From Melampsora larici-populina 98AG31 (taxonomy: Eukaryota > Basidiomycota > Pucciniomycetes > Pucciniales > Melampsoraceae), in assembly GCF_000204055.1 (NCBI RefSeq), contig NW_006768780.1:646044-710043 (forward strand): a DNA stretch of 64,000 bases, in the 5' to 3' direction. Numbering within the stretch: the first letter of the stretch is position 1; each line of letters starts with the position of its first letter. Below, in pieces: positions 36,045-47,120 of the stretch. The position numbers and the translations under genes are program-made. Below the pieces are notes generated by a model. That model worked only from the letters and a program-made list of their open reading frames with translations. It did no database searches and had not been told where the DNA came from.

Positions 36045-37665
36045 TGTAATCAGCTGAAAACCTTCATTTTTGACAAAATTCACCCATAGCTGCTACTCTC
36101 TTCTCCTTGCTCATGTAATATGACATCATGTCAGCCCTGGGTACATATGTATGTACCCAAAGACTAACTTGTGACATAGATAACCACCTTTAGACAACTA
36201 ATTACATGTACATACAGCTTATAAAACACATGTAACATGTAATGAAATACATATAAACATTAATTACATATACACGTACATGTAAAACCATATGTAATAT
36301 GTAATAAAACATTATTTACACCTCATAACTCAGTATCAAGAGTTAAAATGCTTATACTACATAATATACATAACAGGTATATGTAATTATGTAGCATTAG
36401 TGATAACCATAACTAATAGTACTAATTAAACCCTAAACCACAGTAGCAATATAAGCAAATATCACCACAGCTAGGTTTGGAGAGAAGAGTATATAAACCT
36501 CTTCTCTCTCAGCCTTCAGGGATTTCCTCCCCAAGCAATTTATTACACACTACTTTTAAGAACCATTAAAGTTCTACTGAAGTAACATCAAGAGTCTTAT
36601 AAATATAAGACTAGTGATATCTTCATTACTTTAATCTGTTCCTTGATTAAAAGTAAGTAATACCTTCACTCCTTCTGGATCCTCTACTTCCCCCAAGTAG
36701 GAACTATTTTAGGTTGGTGACCTTCCAACAACCCAAGGCTAGTGACCTACATACAAGTACTTTCAGGCTGGTGACCTTAAGAACAACCATAAGTTGGTGA
36801 CTTTAAGAACAACCAGTGTAGTGACCTTATTTCACTCTTTAATCTGTTACCTAAAAGATTAAAGGGAGGACTGTGGGATCCATCCTTCATTAATTATAAC
36901 ATCTATATATTATAATTATAAACCTCCTGTTCAGGAGTCTATTAACTGTAGTCTGTCTGGATTTATCCAAACAGACCAGCCCCTTTTTCCTTTCCTTCTC
37001 TCTTCCTATATTTCTAGTTGTAGTTACCTTATATTTGAAATATAATCTAATCAATTGCAACCATAAAAACGCTATTAGCCCATTTTAGTGAGCCCTGAGT
37101 ACTCTTCTGAGCACCAACCTCACACATCATCTTCAACAACCTTAAAAATCCTGGAAAATCCTCTTGGCAACCTTAATTTCCACTACTACCACCATTACAT
37201 ATGTAAACTACATGTATAACCCTTGTTTACCATTGTCAAAAAAGTACCTTTCTGCTAATAACTTCTGTATTTCCTTATCAACCTCCAAGATTGAAATTGT
37301 TACCGTATAATAAAATGCTCCTCTTTCATATTATGACCCTACTAAACCCATAACTCAATTATTAATACCCTAAAAACCATTTTCCAACTTTCACCACTAT
37401 ATTTTTGAATTTTTCTTATCTTTTCTTTTTCTGTCTTTTTGTAATAACTTTGTAAGTAAACTATAATGATCTTGAGAATATATTTGAAATAAGCTGACAT
37501 AATATTGAGTTAACAACTACACATAAGCCTCTAAGAGCTTCAATTGATCTAAAAACCTTCATTTTGAATTTTCTACTACACTGAAGTTTCCTAATAATTT
37601 GATAAAGTTATAATGATTAATTTTCTTGATTGATCCCATAAATAGATCACCACAAAGTGTAGACA
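36045..37665 (+). repeat. right arm of the inverted repeat, split by a solo LTR
   Basis: 36045-36128 and 37125-37665 together match the reverse complement of 34405-35060. The 996-bp LTR at 36129-37124 splits this copy. The left arm is unsplit, which shows the LTR arrived after the inverted pair formed. Confidence 0.65.
36129..37124 (+). mobile_element. solo LTR, 996 bp
   Basis: Starts TGTCAG, ends TCACA (TG...CA rule), and is flanked by the 5-bp duplication catca (36124-36128 and 37125-37129). A TATA box (gtatataaac) lies near 36490 inside a cttctctc-rich block. Downstream, four or more degenerate ggtgacctt/aagaacaacc units are repeated at 36715-36830. No internal retroelement genes flank it, so it is a recombination product. 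The family is not recognised. Confidence 0.8.
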
Positions 37666-38224
37666 ATTAGTCATGGGATTGCATGAGATTAGATAGACTA
37701 GACCATACCTTCCTCTTCCATGCCCGGCTTTAGATGGTTCCCTACTCCTCAGAGAGCCTTACTTAGGACCATCTGGAGCTAAGTGAGCTTATTTCTCTTT
37801 TTATGTGCCCTTTGGGATTTCTCTTTTTATTGTTAAGGTCGTGTTAACTGAATCCTCAGAGAGCCTTACTTGGGACCATCTGGAGCTATAGTGTTATTGC
37901 AACTATTAATGGTCAATGGTCGAACAGTTGAATCAAACCACTGAGCATATCCTGCTTTCTTCTATGGACTTTATCTCTCACCTGAAGTTCATACACTTGA
38001 AGTTTCTCTGGAGTGAGTTTGAAATCATCCCCAAGTTCTAGGTCCTCTTGTCCTCTTGTGAGAAGTTGTGCTGGACAACTTCCGGACTTTCAGTGAAGAT
38101 TCTTTTAGAACCTTACAGTTGGCCATGATGGTACTGTGGAGGTTGGCTTTGATGCATTGTCAGATACATGTATCAAAACCAGAAGAGTAGGTGTGGCTCA
38201 AGAAGTGCTATCGAAGGGTGTACA
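37666..38224. other. non-coding stretch with a short direct repeat
   Basis: The block cagagagccttactt.gga, continuing as ccatctggagct, occurs at about 37757-37789 and again at about 37857-37889, some 100 bp apart. No gene is supported. Confidence 0.5.
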
Positions 38225-38315
38225 GCAAAGTAATTGTGAACTAATTGCAAACACAATTTGCAATTGGAGAAAGTTGTGGACTCTGTCACCACAACTTTCT
38301 TCAATCATGTTTCAA
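38225..38315. repeat. decayed copy of the CACTA subterminal hairpin
   Basis: Resembles 33550-33635 of the CACTA element. The hairpin gaagttgcgg...ccgcaacttc appears as gaaagttgtgg...ccacaactttc, so C has become T and G has become A at the CpG sites. The neighbouring spacing of gtgaac, attgcaaac and tcaatc blocks is conserved. Confidence 0.55.
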
Positions 38316-38699
38316 GAGCGACTCGTGCTTCCTTTTTTTAAAAAAAGTGCTTTTTGGCATAATTGCATATAACACTAGCTAAACATTACATTAACAGGAC
38401 TAGTACATCTTGAAAAACAGCCATTTAGTCAATAACAAGATTGATCAATGACTTGAGAGTGAACAGAAAAATCTATTTCAAATCCAAGCGTTTTAGCTAT
38501 TCAACCCCCTTTTTTTTGAAACATTTTTTAATTCATCTTTAGGCTTTTAGCCCACCTGCAGGAAAGCAATGGACCTCTATTATCCTTCCACAAAGGAGAG
38601 AGACTTGAGAGTCATTAGTCTCAAGAAACTTCTTGCGTACTCCTGTGTAAGGAAAGCTGGCCAAGTTGGTGTTCAGAGCTAGAGTAAACCTGTTTGATT

Positions 38700-39015
38700 T
38701 ATGTCTTGACAGCCTGGTATCCAATACATTGCTTGGAGGCTGCCAAACCTGAAAAGGATTGAACATAATCAGATACGTTGGTGTTTTAGAGTCCACTAAG
38801 ACTGAGTTGAAAAATGTCTTGGAAGCCTTTGATCCCAAGACAATACTTAGCTGGGGGCCTCCAAACCCATAAAGGGATTGAACATTATTTGAGAGTGTAT
38901 AGGTTAGGTGTCTTGAGTCTGTTGACTGATTTCTGAAAGATGTCTTGAAGACCTATGGATCCAAGACAGCACTTGGAGGTCTTTGAACCCTTGAAGGGAT
39001 TGAACATACTTCCGA
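38700..39015. repeat. three diverged tandem units of about 118 bp
   Basis: Each unit holds a gat/gtatcc-a-ga..gcttgg core and ends in aa.ggattgaacat. They begin near 38703, 38818 and 38945. Divergence is high, so it is old. No ORF follows the period. Confidence 0.6.
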
Positions 39016-39139
39016 TAACATTTTAGGGAGATTCTTAGATATCCATCTGCTTAAGTCATTTCCATACTCTGTTTTGTGGCCGCCCTCTTAGGAGTTTTGT
39101 CCTGTGTGTAGGAGTGAAAATGAGTAAAACAATTAGTTT

Positions 39140-39961
39140 TGAGGATGAAATCAGCTAAAAGTGGAAAGGCTTAGGAGAATCCAACAGTTTACTGGTGTTG
39201 TTCCAGTCTACTTTGATTTCTTCTTTGTGGAGTTGAGATTGCAAGAGTCTACGGGCTCTCTTATAACTGCTATAGCATAATCGAAAATGGTCAGTAGTTT
39301 CTGTTAACCTGCAATGCGGACAAAGAGGTGAGTATGAAATCATTCTGTTAAATAAGTCAGCGTTCAGGGGGCTATGTCTTGCCCTCAGCTGAACAATCGC
39401 CGCGGCTCCTCATTTTTCCATACTTAGCAATCCTTTTGAGATGTCTTTGGCTTTAGTTGTGAAGCTGTTCTTCCCTGGCTTCAAAATTTTGTGTTCAATA
39501 TTGAATTGTTTGTTTGTTTATTTTTTGATACTACCAAGGCTTGATGGTATTGAAACTGCTTTGTTTTTATTCTCCGCTGCCTGTTTTGCTAACTCGTCAG
39601 CTTTTTCATTTAGTTCTATACCTGTGTGACCTGGGGTCCAGTAGAAACAGATGCTGGTAGTAGTTGGGAGACATCTTAAGTTAGCTCTGATCTTGATCAC
39701 AAGATGTTGTCCCAATGTCTGTCTTGGGGCATTGTGAATCAGTCTAGCACTCCTTGATTGTCACTAAAGATAGCCACCCTATTAAGTATTGGTCTTTGTC
39801 TTCTAAACAATTTGATTGCTGATTCCGTGGCCTGTAAGATGCCTAGTAATTCTGCTTCATGATTTGAGAAATTTTCTTTGAATCTAATTGACATCATTCT
39901 ATTTGTTGATTTGGTTACCGCCGAGGCACCTCCTCCTTCTCTGCTTACTGAACCCTCTGTG
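39140..39961 (-). pseudogene. 3' remnant of a second LINE (RNase H and zinc knuckle)
   Basis: Minus strand. From 39961 down, an RNase H fragment reads EGSVSREGGGASAV, then EAELLGIL and IFSDNQ, with FYWTPGHTGIELNEKADELA (HxGIxxNExAD) at about 39570-39650. The C-terminal zinc knuckle CPHCRLTETTDHFRLCY lies at about 39280-39330. Frame changes occur between the pieces. The 5' side is cut at 39961 by copia LTR sequence. Its motifs differ from the LINE at 26302, so it is another family. Confidence 0.7.
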
Positions 39962-40135
39962 AATATTTTTGTAATTAACTATTCTAGTCTAGTCAATATG
40001 TATATTTTAGAACAGACTAATACTTTTCTCGTTGCGCTAAACCCCTGACCTCATTTCTAACCGACTTACCATATAACTAACAACAGACCAGACAAGATGG
40101 CTTGGTATAGATGGATAATGAAATAAGGAACAAAT
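39962..40135 (+). repeat. partial Ty1/copia LTR (left fragment)
   Basis: Matches 46019-46191 almost base for base (aatatttttgtaattaac to aaggaacaaat) and the minus-strand LTR at the window end. The right part of the LTR is missing. The sequence passes directly into the last 12 bp of the LTR of the second Ty3/gypsy element. Confidence 0.75.
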
Positions 40136-40522
40136 CAGGTTCTAACATATTGCTAAGTCTAATTACCAGAGATCCAAGGGAAAAGAAAGAAAATCAAAAA
40201 GTTACAAACCACGAATAAACGAAAGAAGAAATTTAAAAGAAAGAAAGAAGAAATTTAAAAGAAAGAAAGAACTAGAAAAGAAAAAAGAGAAAGTCAACTG
40301 AAGTTAATTATATCTTGTTACAAATCCAAAACGAAGAACTCCGAGGGAAAATCTCAGATCTACAAAAGCTTATTAATCATCAAAGTCATATCAAACCTTA
40401 ATTCAATTCAATCTTAAACCTCGTTAACCCCGGTGAACTAATCCATCACGCCGGACTTTATTTTACCCAAGAGTCCACCGTCAGGACAAGAAGATTTGTT
40501 CGAAGACGCGAAGGAGGTAGAG

Positions 40523-41624
40523 ATGTCTGAAATCAATTTACAAGATCTAATGAATAAGTTGGAAGAGATGAATAATAGACTCAATGAAGAGAGTAGGTTG
40601 AGACAAGAAGCTGAAAGAAAGTGGATGGACTTACAGAAGAGCATCAAACAGAATAATGTGAATCAGGCTAGAAACGTACAGTTACCAATGGAAACTCAGT
40701 CGACGGCTTCGACCTTGATTCCTAATCCTACGCCTGCTGTAACTCCGGCTGTCATCCCGGTTGCTCATGTGAAACCTCCTAAGATCGCAACTCCGAACAA
40801 GTTTGACGGAGCGAAGGGCCAAAAGGCCGAAGTTTTCGTCAATCAGATAAGTCTCTACATGCAAATGAATGCCGCCGCCTTTGTCAACGAGCAAGCCCAG
40901 GTGGCTTTTTCACTGTCGTATATGGATGGAAAGGCTTTGGGGTCAATCTTTAACAGATCAGCTCTTAGATTCTGAAAAAATGTGTCTCGTTACTTGGAAG
41001 AAGTTCATCGAGTCATTCAAAGCCACGTTTTTTGACACCGAACGAGTTGCGAAAGGCGAAAGAGAGATCAGAGCCTTACGTCAAACAAAGTCAGTTTTGG
41101 ATTATTGGATCAAATTCTCGGAGCTTTCTTTGATTGTCAAGTGGCCCGAGTCAGTTTTAGTATCACAATTTAAACAAGGTCTAAAAGGTGAAATCAGGGT
41201 TCATATGGTCAGGGATGTGTTTGATGAAGTTGAGGAGATGGCACGGTTAGCAATTAAGATCGATAACGAAGTTAACGAACGAAACCAAGAAAGTACCCAC
41301 CAGACAAGATCCAATGCGACAACAACTGCAACATCGACCACTCTCGATCCCGACGCAATGGATTGCTCCGCGTACAGGCTGAACATCTCTAACGATGAAT
41401 ATAAGAGGAGGGGGATGTCAGGAGCTTGTTATAGCTGTGGTAAAAGCAATCATTTTATTGGAGAATGCCCTGAAAGAAAGAAAGGAAGCGGGAGAGGAAA
41501 TTGGAGAGGAAGAGGTGGAAATCGATTTAGACATAGATTTGCGGAGGTTGATGGAGTGAAAGAAGAGGAGAAATTAGAAGGAAGAAGTGAAGATTCAAAA
41601 AATGGAGGAGCTCGGGAGTGCTAG
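40523..41624 (+). pseudogene. gypsy gag with zinc knuckle, one frameshift
   Basis: The capsid-like protein starts at the ATG 40523 with a coiled-coil N-terminus, then FDGAKGQKAEVFVNQI. The frame shifts by one base near 40940 (after YMDGKA) and resumes as FTDQLLDSEKM. The capsid region continues with FKATFFDTERVAKGE and FKQGLKGEIR. A CCHC knuckle CYSCGKSNHFIGEC and an RG-rich tail close the protein at 41624. It overlaps the pol frame by 7 bp. The frameshift at 40940 is most likely a mutation. Confidence 0.75.
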
Positions 41625-44600
41625 TTGTGCCTCACCCGAGCTGGAATGACTTAACAGTAGATTGTAGTGATATCAATGCTTTAGAAATGAAAGACACAAG
41701 AATTATAAGTGATATCACCCTTTTTGATGTTAAGAAAGCCACAACAATGAGAGCAAGAGCACTGATAGACAGTGGTGCTACTCATGAAGCCATAAGTGAA
41801 AAGTTTATTTCCAAGAATCAATTGAACATTGAGCCATTACCACAGAAACGCAGTGTCACTGGCTTCAATGGACACGAAACCCAAATCACTCACTCAGGAG
41901 ATTTCATAGTCAACTCGATGGATGAAAGTAAACCACCGACAACTTTCATAGTGACCGAGCTGAGGGACCGATACGATGTCATATTGGGAATGCCTTGGAT
42001 CAAGTTGAACCACCGAGACGTCGACTGGACCAACAGCCAATTGAAGAATGTTTCAACATGTATTGCAGTTGTCAAAACGACTTCGTCAGAACCGAAAACA
42101 ACCTCAAAAGCCCAAGGAATGGAGCCCAAGAGGCACGCTAGGATTCTTGACGAGGGGGTGGAGTTACATAGCTCATTAACACCCCCGCAATGTGAGTGTG
42201 TTAATGCTAAAGAAAAATCACCAACCAAAACAGCTGGCAAGCCATCTTCCTTCCTAGAACTTTCAACAGATAACGATGTAAACCCAAAAGAGGAAAGCCA
42301 AACTGCGACTGTGAACAACACAGTTATGTCCAAGCCGGAAAGAACCTCGGAGACCCACTTGGAGTTGGAGCCTACGAGGTAAGCTAGGCAAAGCGACATG
42401 GGGGTAGAGACTGATAAAGACTCGAGTATACCCCCGCAGAGTACGTGTATAGTTGATTCTCCCGTATCAGTTAAAGAACAGACTAGCAAGCGTGGTTTTC
42501 TCCTAAAACAGACATCATCTATCACACGCCTTCAGTCGAGATTACCACGAACCAACAAAGTCCTGGATCAGCTACGCAAATCACAACGACCTACACCCGC
42601 AATGATAGATGCTGTGAAAGCGTCGTGGAATGTATCGTCAAAATTAGCTGCAGAGCAAGCTAAGGATGTACCGGCCAAATCAGCTACCGAACTAGTGCCA
42701 AAATGTTATCATGAATATCTTCACATGTTTGAAAAAGTCAATTTGAATGTTCTACCGCCACACAGACCCTACGACTTTCGAGTGGATCTAATACCTGGAG
42801 CTACGCCTCAAGCAGGAAAAGTAATCCCTTTATCGCCGAAAGAAAGTGAAGTGCTGAATGAAATGTTGGAGAAAGGACTTCAAAATGGAACTATTAGAAG
42901 AACAACGTCTCCATGGGCTGCTCCTGTGCTCTTCACAGGAAAGAAGGACGGCAACTTGCGGCCATGCTTTGATTATAGGAAGTTGAATGTGGTAACAATC
43001 AAGAACAGATATCCTCTGCCGCTTACAATGGAGCTGATAGACAGTCTGTTAAATGCCGATCAATTCACTTCTTTAGACATGAGGAATGGTTACAACAATT
43101 TAAGAGTAAGAAATGGAGATGAGGCAAAGCTGGCTTTCATTTGCAAGGCAGGCCAATTCGAACCTCTGACGATGCCCTTTGGACCAACGGGAGCTCCCGG
43201 ATTTTTTCAATATTTTATTCAAGATATTCTCAGAACTCATATTGGCCGTGATGTTGCAGCGTATCAAGATGACATATTGATATACACCGGACCAGGAGTT
43301 GATCATGAAGCTGTGGTGAAGGAAGTACTCGATATATTGAAGGAACAAAATGTTTGGTTGAAGCCTGAAAAGTGTAAATTTTCAATGAAAGAAATATTGT
43401 ACTTAGGCTTAATTATCTCAAAAAATCAAATCCGGATGGATGAAAGCAAGGTCAAAGCTGTGAAGGATTGGCCAATACCACGTAATGTAACTGAAGTACA
43501 AACATTCCTGGGCTTTTTGAATTTCTACAGGAGGTTCATTGATCAATTTTCGAAGATTGCTAGACCGTTACATGAATTATCACAGAAAGCGGTTGAATTT
43601 GAATGGAATGATGAACGCAATAGAGCCTTTGAACATCTGAAAACCGCCTTTACGACAGCACCGGTATTGAAGATAGCGGACCCGTTTCGACCTTTCATAC
43701 TTGAGTGCGACTGCTCAGACTATGCATTAGGGGCAGTGCTATCTCAAGTATCAGAAGAGGACAATCTACTTCACCCCGTTGCGTACTTATCAAGATCATT
43801 AATACAGGCCGAGCGGAATTATGAGATTTTCGATAAGGAGCTCTTAGCAGTAGTAGCGTCTTTTAAGGAGTGGCGTCAGTACCTTGAAGGGAACCCAAAC
43901 AGGCTCAATGTTATCGTTTACACAGATCACAAGAACTTAGAGTTGCTGATGACAACGAAAGAGCTCACGAGAAGACAGGCAAGATGGGCGGAAATCTTAG
44001 GTAGCTTTGATTTCGAAATCAGGTTCCGACCTGGGCGACAATCAACCAAACCGGATGCTTTATCAAGAAGGCCTGATTTTATTCCTCAGAAGGGCGAGAA
44101 ATTGTCCTTTGGTAAATTACTCAAACCCGAAAATCTGCCCAGTGATGCATTCATTGACACCTTAGAAGTCATGGAAGACTGGTTCGAGAATGAAATTGAA
44201 TTCATGGAAGAGGAAGTCAATGAGGAGAAGGAGGAAGACGAAACCCAACAGACGAATATAATGACTGATATTGATATATTGAGATTGATTAAGGAAAAGT
44301 CAAAGCTCGACAAGAAAGTTCAAGAAATCATAAGTCTTTGCGCCGATTTGCCAACATCGAAACTAACAAAGGATTACCGAGTTGAAAATCAAATGTTATA
44401 TTTTAAGAACAAGGTAGTAGTTCCGCAAGACATAGAACTAAAACTACAGATTTTACGGTCGAGACATGATAGCAAACTGGCAGGACATCCAGGTAGAATG
44501 CGCACACTAGCTTTAATCAGAAGATCGTTTCATTGGCCTTCGATGAAGAAATTCGTGAACCAGTACGTGGATGGTTGTGAATCATGTCAACGGGTGAAAG

Positions 44601-45748
44601 CTCGCACAGAGAAACCCTTCGGAAGCTTAGAACCTCTTCCGATCCCAGAAGGACCATGGCTACACATCTGTTACGACTTAATCACGGACCTACCAACATC
44701 AAAAGGATTCGACAGTATATTAACTGTAGTTGATCGTTTGACAAAAATGGCTCATTTCGTTGCTTGCAAGAAGAATATGAATTCAAGCGAATTAGCGGAC
44801 TTGATGGTAAGAGAGGTTTGGAGGCTACATGGCACTCCCCGTACAATCACTTCAGATAGAGGAAACATTGTTATCTCAAGAATCACGAAGGATTTCAACA
44901 AGAGATTAGGAATTAAAACCCAATCTTCGACGGCGTACCACCCGCAAACGGATGGTCAAACCGAAATCACCAATAAGGCGGTCGAGCAATACATACGGCA
45001 CTTTGCATCATACAAACAAGATGATTGGTACGAACTACTGCCTTTAGCAGAGTTTTTGTATAACAACAACCAGCATGTGGCGATAGGGGTTTCGCCTTTT
45101 AAGGCCAATTATGGATTTGATGTGAATTTTACTGACATACCTGCCAGTGAGCAATGTCTTCCCTTCGTCGAACAGCATATAGAACAAATCAAGACGGTCC
45201 AACGAGAACTAAGAGATTCAATGGCGTTGACTCAAGAAACGATGAAAACGCAGCATGACTCAAAAGTTAGAGAGACTCCGGTGTGGAAAACGGGAGAAAG
45301 GGTATGGTTAAGCAGCAAACACATGTCGACTACACGTCCTACAGCTAAGTTTTCACATCGTTGGCTGGGACCTTTCACAATTACGGCAAGAGTGTCAAAC
45401 AATGCTTACAAACTCATTCTACCCAAGTCAATGGATAGGATTCACCCGGTTTTTCATGTTAACCTGTTAAGAAAGTTTGAAGGCAGCACAATACCTGGAC
45501 AACGAAAAACTCCGCCACCTCCAATAGTCATAGAAGAAAATGAAGAATTCAAAATTAATGAAGTTCTTGATAAAAGGATGAAAGGAAAGAAAATTGAATA
45601 CCTCATCAGTTGGAAAGGTTATGGATCAGAATACGATACGTGGGAACCAGAAGAAGGACTTGAAAATGCGCAAGACATGGTAAATGAATTTAACAAAAAA
45701 TACCCACAAGCTGAATCAAGGTATAAAAGGACACGGAGAAAGAAGTGA
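41618..45748 (+). pseudogene. gypsy pol: protease, RT, RNase H, integrase, chromodomain; one stop
   Basis: One frame from about 41618 to 45748, broken only by TAA at 42380-42382. Protease LIDSGATHEAIS; a YDVILGMPW block; RT with WAAPVLF, LDMRNGYNNL and catalytic YQDD (about residues 289-292 counted from 42398); RNase H LECDCSDYALGAVLSQ; integrase zinc module with C.SCQ; DDE core with D in DLITDLP, D in TSDRGN and E in TDGQTEI; a GPF/Y module (RWLGPFTI); and a C-terminal chromodomain YLISWKGYGSEYDTWEPEE, which in chromodomain-bearing elements directs insertion to heterochromatin. Most of the protein is intact. Confidence 0.85.
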
Positions 45749-45840
45749 GGGTGAGGCTTTTTCCCACAGGATTTTTTAATGCCAACCCGTGGAAAGATGC
45801 TGACCTGCAAGAGGGGGTTGAGACATAAAAGGGGGAGTGG

Positions 45841-46018
45841 TGTTATGATCTGACTCTTACAAGGCTTATATACTTAACCTCATATGCTTGTACTGAACTG
45901 GGTTGTCTTTAGTCTATTCCTCACGCTAGTAGACTGTTCCCTCACTTAGCAATTCATCTAGCTATTCAGATCACCCTTGAAGCCTCTCTTGCATCTCTAA
46001 GCTCATCAGGTTCTAACA
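45841..46018 (+). repeat. 3' LTR of the second Ty3/gypsy element
   Basis: 178 bp, TG...CA bounded, next to the purine tract on its left. The last 12 bp are identical to the remnant at 40136-40147. Copia LTR sequence starts directly after it at 46019. Confidence 0.8.
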
Positions 46019-46440
46019 ATATTTTTGTAATTAACTATTCTAGTCTAGTCAATATGTATATTTTAGAACAGACTAATACTTTTCTCGTTGCGCTAAACCC
46101 CTGACCTCATTTCTAACCAACTTACCATATAACTAACAATAGACCAGACAAGATGGCTTGGTATAGATGGATAATGAAATAAGGAACAAATGGACTTTTT
46201 GTAGCGTGAATGATTGTGTGACTATTGTAGGCCCTGTAAGACTCTTGTGCTGTATAAATAGTGCCTGCTGTAGCCTTGTATTTGTTTTCCTCACTCACTC
46301 ATATTTTGCTACTGTTCTCAATTCGTCCATCACCTTCTTATTCTTCCATCAACTTCTACATCTCTAGGTGTGTCCTCAGCTTTGTTGTTGATTTAAATCC
46401 AACATAAGCATATACTTATCAGCAGCGCTTTAGACCTTTT
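46019..46440 (+). repeat. Ty1/copia LTR
   Basis: Matches the LTR at 62905-63657 in inverse orientation, from gtaattaactattctag through ctgtataaatagtg (TATA region), ctcactcactcat, gatttaaatccaacataagc and the agcgctttagacctttttgg block. Similarity may run on to about 46480 (aggagcatatgag). The left 173 bp repeat 39962-40135. Confidence 0.75.
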
Positions 46441-47120
46441 TGGTTTTTACTACTTTTGCCCTTAACAGATTGAGGAGCATATGAGAAATATCACTAGTGA
46501 GTTCTGACTTTCTTCTTCTTCCACTTGTTTAGCAGCTAAGTCTTTCATTTCTTCTTTCAACTTATCCATGTTTAAAAGTTGGCCTAAGTTTGCGGTCCAC
46601 GGTACTAGGGAGTGTGCAAAGATTGTTTCCATTTTCTCTTTAGCTATCAGTTGGATTAGAAAAATTAAGGATGTCTTGAACTCCCCTGTCCCCCACAAAA
46701 ACGTACCTTGCCCCGAGGCAACCCGAGTGCTTTCTGAGGTGCCCTCGGGTCAGAACAAGGCTTGGCCTTTCTCGAGGCTGGCCCGGCTCGCACCTGTCCG
46801 GGCCGCAGCCTCGTGTACACCTGGCACCACACGATGCATACATATGTATGTACAGTATTGGAGATCACGTGATTTTCCCCCAATCTGAAATCGAAATTCC
46901 CCGGGGAAAATCAGTTTATCTCTGTAGTGTGATGAAAGTCGCTGACCCAATCTGGCTTGAAGTCACCATCATCACCTTACTCCCTGAAAGAGGCGCACGA
47001 TCGCTAGCTAAGATACAATCAAGTTGAACTTCAAATCTAACATCCTTCATTATCTGTTAGTGATCTTGATTTCTTTGAAGGCAGTCATTATGCAATTGTC
47101 AGATAGCTAACATCTTGATC
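46441..47120. promoter_or_regulatory. upstream region of the pyruvate carboxylase gene
   Basis: A GC-rich island at about 46690-46850 contains a near-perfect hairpin: cgaggctggcccgg (46773-46786) pairs with ccgggccgcagcctcg (46798-46813). The rest is AT-rich. The start ATG at 47121 is less than 650 bp from the copia LTR, so element sequence may lie within the promoter. No TATA box is obvious. A minus-strand ORF at 46462-46698 has no support. Confidence 0.45.

Larger units (their letters stand above)
40136..46018 (+). mobile_element. Ty3/gypsy chromodomain retrotransposon with deleted 5' LTR
   Basis: Complete internal region: gag, protease, RT, RNase H, integrase and chromodomain. The 3' LTR is 45841-46018 (TGTTATGATC...TTCTAACA), preceded by a purine tract (aaaagggggagtgg). 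The 5' LTR is reduced to its last 12 bp (caggttctaaca, 40136-40147). The internal region starts at 40148. Confidence 0.85.

Noticed and set aside
41600..41630. Programmed -1 frameshift between gag and pol of the second gypsy element
   Set aside because: The 7-bp overlap is suggestive, but I see no clear slippery heptamer or structure, and gag already has another frame change, so it cannot be told from mutation.
46462..46698. 78-codon minus-strand ORF upstream of pyruvate carboxylase
   Set aside because: It overlaps sequence shared with the copia LTR flank and has no motif.
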